Assembly: GCA_903854185.1 (NCBI GenBank)
Contig: CAINVP010000055.1
Coordinates: forward strand, 1-40,918
Length of the DNA: 40,918 nucleotides
DNA from: an uncultured Actinomycetes bacterium
GTDB lineage: Bacteria; Actinomycetota; Actinomycetes; Nanopelagicales; Nanopelagicaceae
Direction: 5' to 3'
The notes under the pieces were generated by a model, which saw only the letters and a list, made by a program, of their open reading frames with translations, searched no databases and had not been told where the DNA came from. The translations under genes and the position numbers were made by a program. Below, piece by piece: positions 31,557 to 37,775 of this stretch (positions are counted from its first letter, which is position 1; every line of letters begins with the position of its first letter).

Positions 31557-31591
31557 CTCATCAGCGAAGGTAAACTCTTCGGCTGGCTGAG
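31557..31591 (+). other. Imperfect hairpin immediately upstream of the tRNA
   Basis: CTCA-t-CAG-CGAAG-gtaaact-CTTCG-g-CTG-gc-TGAG: 12 paired positions with one bulge and one internal loop, ending 7 nt before the tRNA. Confidence 0.4.
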
Positions 31592-31598
31592 ATGTTTA

Positions 31599-31671
31599 GC
31601 CTCGGTACTCCAACGGTAGAGAGGGCAGACTCAAAATCTGCACAGTGTCGGTTCGAATCCGACTCGAGGCA
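31599..31671 (+). tRNA. tRNA with CAA anticodon (Leu by anticodon), type-I short variable loop, no encoded CCA
   Basis: GCCTCGG acceptor / TCGAGGC plus A73; anticodon stem-loop GCAGA-CTCAAAA-TCTGC; variable region ACAGT (5 nt); T arm GTCGG-TTCGAAT-CCGAC. Length 73 nt. Confidence 0.9.
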
Positions 31672-31672
31672 C

Positions 31673-32266
31673 ATGAATATTGCAACGCCTCCTGCTCGCA
31701 TCCTCGTTGCTGAGGATGAGGCGATTATTCGACTGGATCTGGTCGAGATGCTCCGTGACGCCGGCTATGAAGTTGTGGCCCAAGCGACTAACGGCGTTGA
31801 GGCGATTGCCCTCGCGCGGGAGACTAAGCCAGACCTGGCGATCCTAGATGTGAAGATGCCTGAGATGGATGGCATCACCGCAGCAGAATCCATCATCGAA
31901 TTTGCTCCAGTCCTCATGTTGACCGCATTTAGCCAGAAGGAGCTCGTCGATAGAGCCCGAGATGCGGGGGCAATGGCCTACGTTGTAAAGCCCTTTGGAA
32001 TCAATGATCTCGTCCCCGCTATTGAAATTGCCATCAGCCGGCATGCTCAAATGGTCTCGCTGACTCAAGAGGTGGCAGATCTCCACGAGCGGCTAGAGAC
32101 TCGCAAAATTATCGACCGGGCAAAGGGCATCCTGATGGGGGCCCTCAATCTCACTGAGCCTCAGGCATTTAGTTGGATCCAACGGGCGGCGATGGATCGC
32201 CGAATCTCCATGAAAGCGGTCGCGCAGGCGGTTATCTCACCCGATGCCGTTCCAGATAAGCACTAG
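31673..32266 (+). CDS. ANTAR-domain response regulator (receiver plus RNA-binding ANTAR)
   Basis: ARILVAEDEAIIRLDLVEMLRDAGYEVV...LAILDVKMPEMDG...VVKPF; ANTAR-like ETRKIIDRAKGILMGALNLTEPQAFSWIQRAAMDRRISMKAVAQAVI. Resembles PdtaR-type regulators. Confidence 0.92.
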   Translation: MNIATPPARILVAEDEAIIRLDLVEMLRDAGYEVVAQATNGVEAIALARETKPDLAILDVKMPEMDGITAAESIIEFAPVLMLTAFSQKELVDRARDAGAMAYVVKPFGINDLVPAIEIAISRHAQMVSLTQEVADLHERLETRKIIDRAKGILMGALNLTEPQAFSWIQRAAMDRRISMKAVAQAVISPDAVPDKH

Positions 32267-32318
32267 CAAGAGAGCTGACTAAAGCACGCCTCAGGTTGAA
32301 CTCAAGCGGGAATAATTT

Positions 32319-32360
32319 GCAGGTGCAATAGCTTCGGAGTACATCTCAGCAGGTGAAATA
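32319..32360 (+). repeat. Phased imperfect direct repeat GCAGGTGCAATA / GCAGGTGAAATA upstream of livK
   Basis: Copies at 32319-32330 and 32349-32360, exactly 30 nt start to start, one mismatch in 12. Confidence 0.6.
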
Positions 32361-32389
32361 TTCCGTCTCACCCCTTGTCGGGGGCTGCT
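32348..32389 (+). promoter_or_regulatory. Candidate three-way-junction RNA/cruciform in the livK leader
   Basis: P1 AGCAG(32348-52)/CTGCT(32385-89), P2 GTGA/TCAC (32353-56/32368-71), P3 CCC-TTGTC-GGG (32372-82). Confidence 0.3.
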
Positions 32390-32485
32390 CGAGCCATTAA
32401 TCTTCAATCCTCCCTGTCCCGGGATTGTAAGCATGACTCCTGCAGGATGCATGTTTGCTCATTAGGCAATAACAGGAAGGTCTAC

Positions 32486-33640
32486 ATGAAGAAGAATATG
32501 AAGCTTGGCGTAGCTCTTGTTACAGCAGCGACACTCATTTCAGGTGGCGCAGTTGCAACATCAGCAAGCGCAACAACATATAAGTATTACATCGCATACC
32601 AAGGTCCATTGACTGGCGATAACAAGCAGACAGGTCTTGATGAGATCGCAGGCGTTAAGTATGCGCTCGCTCTCTACAACAAGGCTAACCCAAAGGCCCA
32701 GGTCGGGCTTAAGCAAGTTGATGATCAGGGTTCAGGCCCAGGAGCATCTGTTGTAGCACCAGGAACAGCAAAGGATAAGAGCATCCTCGCAATCGTAGGA
32801 CCTGCCTTCTCTGGCGCATCTGTTGCTTCATTCCCTTACTACAAGGCTGCAGGATTGCCATTGATTTCACCATCAGCAACTCGCGTAACTTTGACAGATC
32901 CTTCATCAACAGACTTCGGTGGTCCAGTCTTCCACCGTCTGCCATCGAAGGATGATAAGCAGGGTCCAGCTCTTGCTAAGTATGCAATTCAGGGTGTTAA
33001 GTCACCTGTTGTCTACACCGTAAATGATCAATCTTCATACGGAACCGGACTTGATGGTTACGTTCAGTCTGCTCTTAAAGCACTTGGTCACGCAGCTGTT
33101 GGCACAGATTCAGTTGATGGTACAAACACCACACTTGATTTCTCTGCAACAATCTCAAAGATCAAGGATTCAAAGACCAACGTCGTAATCTACTCAGGTT
33201 ACTACGCACAGGCAGCTGGCTTCGTTAAGCAGCTCCGTAACGCTGGCTTCACAGGTATCTTCGCATCAGGCGACGGTACATATGACCCAGGATTCATTGA
33301 TGGCGCTGGCGATGCAGCAGAAGGCGCACGCCTTACAGCTTCATCAGCAGTATTCCAGGATGCTGGCAAGGCAATTGCTGCTGACTTCAAGAAGGTCACA
33401 GGAAATGCTCCAGGAACTTACGCAACAGAAGACTTCGATGCAGCAAATATCATTCTTTCTTGCATCAAGAAGGGCAACACAACTCGCGCGAAGATCCAGA
33501 AGTGCATCAACACCGGAACATTCACAGGCTTGATGGGCAACACCATTAAGTTTGATAAGAATGGCGATACAGCTGGCGCTGGATTTATCAACGCCTTCCT
33601 CGTCACAGGTGGAACAATCATCTCAAAGGGTCAGATCTAA
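32486..33640 (+). CDS. livK: Branched-chain amino acid ABC transporter, substrate-binding protein
   Basis: MKKNMKLGVALVTAATLISGGAVATSASATTYKYYIAYQGPLTGDNKQTGLDEIAGVKYALALYN..., Peripla_BP type; signal peptide; SD AGGAAGG; followed by livHMGF. Confidence 0.93.
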   Translation: MKKNMKLGVALVTAATLISGGAVATSASATTYKYYIAYQGPLTGDNKQTGLDEIAGVKYALALYNKANPKAQVGLKQVDDQGSGPGASVVAPGTAKDKSILAIVGPAFSGASVASFPYYKAAGLPLISPSATRVTLTDPSSTDFGGPVFHRLPSKDDKQGPALAKYAIQGVKSPVVYTVNDQSSYGTGLDGYVQSALKALGHAAVGTDSVDGTNTTLDFSATISKIKDSKTNVVIYSGYYAQAAGFVKQLRNAGFTGIFASGDGTYDPGFIDGAGDAAEGARLTASSAVFQDAGKAIAADFKKVTGNAPGTYATEDFDAANIILSCIKKGNTTRAKIQKCINTGTFTGLMGNTIKFDKNGDTAGAGFINAFLVTGGTIISKGQI

Positions 33641-33674
33641 TACATCTGATTTAATCGAGTTTGACGTAGTTCGG

Positions 33675-33705
33675 AAAGGCCGCTCAGTACGCTGGGCGGC
33701 CTTTT
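33675..33705 (+). terminator. Strong intrinsic terminator/attenuator between livK and livH
   Basis: 13-bp stem AAAGGCCGCTCAG-TACG-CTGGGCGGCCTTT (one G-T wobble) with TACG loop, followed by TCC. Confidence 0.85.
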
Positions 33706-33727
33706 CCTCGTATAGAGTTCGACCATT

Positions 33728-33753
33728 GCCTGGAGCCATTCGGGGGTCCAGGC
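33728..33753 (+). other. Second inverted repeat upstream of livH (GCCTGGA/TCCAGGC)
   Basis: Perfect 7-bp arms 33728-33734 / 33747-33753, between the terminator and the livH SD. Confidence 0.45.
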
Positions 33754-33793
33754 TGAACGTTCGCTTTTACTCGCATCTACCAAGGAGACCGAC

Positions 33794-34741
33794 TTGCATA
33801 CCCTCATAAGTCAGTTCTGGCAGTTGACCTTCTCGGGCGCAGTTCAAGGATTTATCTACATCCTGATCTCGCTCGGATACACCATGGTCTATGGAGTGCT
33901 TCGCATGATTAACTTTGCGAACTCTGAAATTTTCATGGTTGGAACCTTTGCCACAATCGTAGTTTCACGTGACATCCTCGGACATCAACCAAACTCTGGA
34001 GATCTTCACGGATTCACACTTATCTATTCCATGCTCTTCTGCTTGATCGCCTCCATGCTTGCATCTGGAGTGACCGCAGTCATCGTTGAGCTGGTCGCAT
34101 ATCGCCGCCTTCGCTCTCGCGGAACCAATCGACTAGCGCCACTCATCTCTGCAATTGGCATGTCCATTGTCTTGAGCGAGTCGGTCTCACTTCTCACAGC
34201 TGGTCGCGCAACTATCGCGCCCGAGATGCTCCATAAGAGTTCGCTCTTCACCATTCTTGGTGCAAATATTCGTGTGGATCAACTCCTTGTCTTTATCGTT
34301 GCTCCCATCATGTTCTTCGGTCTTCAACGCTTCGTAAATCACACCCGTCTCGGAAAGGGTATCCGAGCAGTGTCAATGAACGAAGAGACCGCCAAGCTCA
34401 TGGGCGTCAATCTCAACCGCGTCATCTCCATCACCTTCCTTATCGGCGGTCTGATGACAGGTGCGGCAGCCTTCTTCTTTGAAACGGTATACGAGGCGAC
34501 AAAGTTCAACATTGGCTTCAATATCGGTATCGCAGCCTTTACCGCCGCAGTGCTCGGTGGCATCGGAAATATTCGTGGAGCCTTTGTTGGGGGATTGACC
34601 CTTGGCCTCCTTGAAACTTATGCCTCAGCAGTACTTGGCTCCCAGTGGAAGGCGATCACCGTCTTCATAGTTCTGGTGCTCGTCCTTCTTGTCCGTCCTA
34701 ACGGCCTCTTCGGTGAAGCCATTCAGCAGTCAAGGGTCTAA
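33794..34741 (+). CDS. livH: Branched-chain amino acid ABC transporter permease LivH
   Basis: GFIYILISLGYTMVYGVLRMINFANSEIFMVG, IRAVSMNEETAKLMGVNLNRVISITFLIGG; AAGGAG SD 8 nt before TTG start. Confidence 0.93.
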   Translation: MHTLISQFWQLTFSGAVQGFIYILISLGYTMVYGVLRMINFANSEIFMVGTFATIVVSRDILGHQPNSGDLHGFTLIYSMLFCLIASMLASGVTAVIVELVAYRRLRSRGTNRLAPLISAIGMSIVLSESVSLLTAGRATIAPEMLHKSSLFTILGANIRVDQLLVFIVAPIMFFGLQRFVNHTRLGKGIRAVSMNEETAKLMGVNLNRVISITFLIGGLMTGAAAFFFETVYEATKFNIGFNIGIAAFTAAVLGGIGNIRGAFVGGLTLGLLETYASAVLGSQWKAITVFIVLVLVLLVRPNGLFGEAIQQSRV

Positions 34742-34745
34742 ACAC

Positions 34746-35822
34746 ATGAGAACTACAAACTCACTTCGAAACTTCAACGTCCGCGATAAAGGCGCTGCCA
34801 TCTGGAGTGGCTGGAATCGACTCCAGCGAACCAGCTTCGGCATTGCAATGATTCTCTTGGCTGGCGCACTTCCATTTGCGGGAAATTACTCGTTCTCCAA
34901 TTTCCTCAATACGCCAATCAGTAATTTCGCAGATGTCCTTATCTACCCCGTAGGCATGTTCGTGCTGATGTCCCTTGGTCTCAACATCGTGGTTGGTAAA
35001 TCAGGAATGTTGGACCTTGGTTATGTGGCCTTCTTTGCTATCGGCGCCTACACGATGGCGATCTGTGGCAAGTGGACCCACCTGAACACGTGGGAGATCC
35101 TGCCACTTGGAATTGCCTTTGCGATGATTGCTGGCGTTCTTCTTGGTATTCCAACCTTGCGCCTTCGAGGCGATTACCTAGCGATTGTGACGATGGGTTT
35201 CGGTGAGATTGTTCGAATCACGGCTCTTAACACCCAGAAAATCGGTGGACCAAATGGAATGGCGAACGTTCCAAATCCACCATCTATTCACACTCCACTC
35301 GGTGTACTTGATTTCAACATCATGACACCAAACTCGTTCTATTGGTTTGTCCTCGTTCTCATTCTCCTCACCATCTGGATGATCCGTCGCCTCTCTGTGC
35401 GCCGCCCAGGACGTGCATGGGAGGCGATTCGCCAAGATGAGGATGCCGCCGAGCTTATGGGCGTACCAACTTTGAAGTACAAGATTTGGTCCTTCACACT
35501 CGGTGCTGGCGTCGGTGGTGCTGCAGGCGTCGTTTATGCATCAAAGACGCTCTACATCTCACCTGATGCCTTCACCTTCAATATCTCTGTTCTCATCCTC
35601 TCCTGTGTCGTCTTCGGTGGAATTGGAAATATCTGGGGCGTCGTCCTTGGCGGCGTCTTCCTCGCCTATCTGCCAGAGCGTATTCGCTTTATCTCCAATG
35701 CCCGTCAGCTCGTATTTGGTCTGACATTGGTCATCATTATGAACTTCCGCCCGGATGGAATCTTGCCTCGTAAGAAGCGCGAGAAACTCTCATCTCCGGC
35801 AATTGAAACAGGAGCAAAGTAA
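34746..35822 (+). CDS. livM: Branched-chain amino acid ABC transporter permease LivM
   Basis: MFVLMSLGLNIVVGKSGMLDLGYVAFFAIGAYT, LRLRGDYLAIVTMGFGEIVRI, GRAWEAIRQDEDAAELMGVPTLKYKIWSFTLGAGVGGAAGVVYA. Confidence 0.94.
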   Translation: MRTTNSLRNFNVRDKGAAIWSGWNRLQRTSFGIAMILLAGALPFAGNYSFSNFLNTPISNFADVLIYPVGMFVLMSLGLNIVVGKSGMLDLGYVAFFAIGAYTMAICGKWTHLNTWEILPLGIAFAMIAGVLLGIPTLRLRGDYLAIVTMGFGEIVRITALNTQKIGGPNGMANVPNPPSIHTPLGVLDFNIMTPNSFYWFVLVLILLTIWMIRRLSVRRPGRAWEAIRQDEDAAELMGVPTLKYKIWSFTLGAGVGGAAGVVYASKTLYISPDAFTFNISVLILSCVVFGGIGNIWGVVLGGVFLAYLPERIRFISNARQLVFGLTLVIIMNFRPDGILPRKKREKLSSPAIETGAK

Positions 35823-36604
35823 TGTCAGAGAGAATTCTTGAACTCACCGGGCTCACCAAGAAATTTGGTGGCGTAACCGCACTCAATGAGGTCAACCTCC
35901 ACGTCAACAAGCAGGAGATCCTGGCGCTGATTGGACCTAACGGCGCTGGCAAGACAACAGTCTTCAACATGATCACTGGTGTCTATCAACCTACATCTGG
36001 TGAGATCACCTTTAAAGGAAAATCACTCGTTGGTAAGAAGCGCTTCACTATTACTCAGAGTGGTGTCGCTCGTACCTTTCAAAATATCCGCCTCTGGGGG
36101 GATATGACCGCTCTTGAAAACGTCATCACCGCCACCGATGTGCATAGCAAGGCTGGCTTAGTTGGCGCGCTCTTTGGTTCAATTCGTTCACGTAAAACCG
36201 AGAAAGCGGCACGAGCAAAGGCTCACGAGATTCTTGAATTTATTGGAATTGCTGAATATGAAGATCGCCTTGCGAAGAACCTGCCGTATGGCGTTCAACG
36301 TAGATTAGAGATTGCTCGTGCAATGGGTACGGGTGCAGATCTACTTCTCCTGGATGAGCCAGCCGCTGGTTTTAACCCGGCAGAGAAGGTAGAGCTCGCC
36401 AATACAATCAAGCGGATTCGCGATGCTGGTTACACCGTTCTACTTATTGAACACGATATGTCACTCATCATGGGAATTTCAGATCGTGTTGTCGTTCTCG
36501 ACTTCGGCGTGAAGATTGCCGACGATCTACCCTCTGTTGTTCAAAATGACCCTAAAGTTATCGAGGCTTATTTAGGAGCGCCCGCTGATGAATCTGGAAA
36601 TTAA
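35822..36604 (+). CDS. livG: Branched-chain amino acid ABC transporter ATP-binding protein LivG
   Basis: GPNGAGKTTVFNMITGVYQPTSG (Walker A), NLPYGVQRRLEIARAMGTGADLLLLDEPAAGFNP, IEHDMSLIMGISDRVVVLDFG. Confidence 0.95.
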   Translation: MSERILELTGLTKKFGGVTALNEVNLHVNKQEILALIGPNGAGKTTVFNMITGVYQPTSGEITFKGKSLVGKKRFTITQSGVARTFQNIRLWGDMTALENVITATDVHSKAGLVGALFGSIRSRKTEKAARAKAHEILEFIGIAEYEDRLAKNLPYGVQRRLEIARAMGTGADLLLLDEPAAGFNPAEKVELANTIKRIRDAGYTVLLIEHDMSLIMGISDRVVVLDFGVKIADDLPSVVQNDPKVIEAYLGAPADESGN

Positions 36605-37310
36605 AGATTTACGAGTTTTCTACGGCAAGATTGAGGCAATCAAGGGCATCAGCGTCACAGTAAATCAAGGTGAGATTGTTACTTTGATTGGAGCAAATGG
36701 TGCTGGCAAGACCACTACGCTCAAAACCATCTCCGGACTTCGCCCAGTTGCAAGTGGCGCCATCATCTTCAACGGTCAAGATATTTCAAAGCTTCCTGCA
36801 CATGAGCGAGTCGAACTAGGTATCTCGCAGGCACCAGAAGGCCGTGGAATCTTCCCCGGTATGACGGTTCTTGAAAATTTGGAGATTGGCAAGTACTTCC
36901 GTAAGGATAGGAAAATTGAGATGCAAGAGGACCTTGAGCGGGTCTTCCATCTCTTCCCACGCCTTAAGGAGCGCCTGACCCAAGCTGGTGGAACTCTCTC
37001 AGGTGGCGAACAGCAGATGCTTGCAATCGGAAGAGCGCTGATGGCGCGTCCTCAAGTTCTCCTCCTCGATGAGCCTTCGATGGGTCTTGCACCGATGATG
37101 ATTGCAAATATCTTCAACATCATTACCGCAATCAATAAAGAGCTCGGAACAACAATTCTTCTCGTGGAGCAGAACGCGCAGCAGGCCCTTCAGCGCGCGC
37201 ATCGTGCTTATGTACTTGAGACTGGAAAAGTTGTAAAAGAGGCAAAGGCATCAGATCTTCTCAACGATCCCGATGTTCGCGCTGCTTACCTAGGAACCGG
37301 TGCTCACTAG
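36588..37310 (+). CDS. livF: Branched-chain amino acid ABC transporter ATP-binding protein LivF
   Basis: GANGAGKTTTLKTISGL, APEGRGIFPGMTVLENLEIG, LSGGEQQMLAIGRALMARPQVLLLDEPSMGLAP. Confidence 0.95.
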   Translation: MNLEIKDLRVFYGKIEAIKGISVTVNQGEIVTLIGANGAGKTTTLKTISGLRPVASGAIIFNGQDISKLPAHERVELGISQAPEGRGIFPGMTVLENLEIGKYFRKDRKIEMQEDLERVFHLFPRLKERLTQAGGTLSGGEQQMLAIGRALMARPQVLLLDEPSMGLAPMMIANIFNIITAINKELGTTILLVEQNAQQALQRAHRAYVLETGKVVKEAKASDLLNDPDVRAAYLGTGAH

Positions 37311-37337
37311 CGCCAGAACAGCGTTATAGATTGCAGT

Positions 37338-37372
37338 GAATCACCTGTCGGCAAGGATGAGGCAGGTGATTC
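37338..37372. terminator. Candidate bidirectional hairpin at the livF/thioesterase convergent junction
   Basis: 10-bp perfect arms GAATCACCTG (37338-37347) / CAGGTGATTC (37363-37372), extendable by 2 bp inward; lies across the thioesterase stop. No T-tract. Confidence 0.45.
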
Positions 37373-37745
37373 TTGCTGTACAGGTTCGCTTCCCTTGGTC
37401 ATCGGTGATTTCAATCTGATAGCAACAGAGGGTGCGTCCGAGAGAGACCGGAGTCGCAACCCCGGTTACGAATCCTGAAGTTGCAGAGCGATGATGTGTC
37501 GCATTGATATCGACACCGACAATGCGCTTATCTGGCCCGGCGTGAAGTTGGGTTCCGATGGAACCAAGGGACTCGGCAAGAACTACATTTGCACCGCCAT
37601 GAAGTAGGCCGATGGGTTGGGTATTTCCTTCAACCGGCATCCGCGCCACTAACCGTTCAGGGGAGGCCTCAAGAATCTCGATGCCCATCTTCTGGTCCAG
37701 CGCTCCGGAGCCACGTTCCTTGATAATCGCTAAGTAATCAACCAT
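37341..37745 (-). CDS. Hotdog-fold PaaI-type acyl-CoA thioesterase
   Basis: 134 aa; GLLHGGANVVLAESLGSIGTQLHAGPDKRIVGVDINATHHRSATSGFVTGVATPVSLGRTLCCYQIEITDDQGKRTCTARITCLI. Confidence 0.9.
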   Translation of the reverse strand: MVDYLAIIKERGSGALDQKMGIEILEASPERLVARMPVEGNTQPIGLLHGGANVVLAESLGSIGTQLHAGPDKRIVGVDINATHHRSATSGFVTGVATPVSLGRTLCCYQIEITDDQGKRTCTARITCLILADR

Positions 37746-37752
37746 GGATGAA

Positions 37753-37758
37753 AGTTTA
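37753..37758 (-). promoter_or_regulatory. Candidate -10 box (TAAACT, minus strand) for leaderless thioesterase transcript
   Basis: Minus strand reads TAAACT-TTCATCC-ATG: hexamer 7 nt before the ATG. Confidence 0.45.
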
Positions 37759-37763
37759 ACCTC

Positions 37764-37769
37764 TAGAAT
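37764..37769 (+). promoter_or_regulatory. Candidate -10 box (TAGAAT) for leaderless polA transcript
   Basis: TAGAAT-CCAATA-ATG: hexamer 6 nt before ATG 37776; no SD. Confidence 0.5.
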
Positions 37770-37775
37770 CCAATA

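Noticed and set aside
32267-32485. ANTAR target (tandem hairpins with A/G-bearing hexaloops) in the livK leader
   Set aside because: Hairpins are present but no pair with 6-nt loops of the expected type could be identified by eye; the link to the upstream ANTAR regulator is unsupported.
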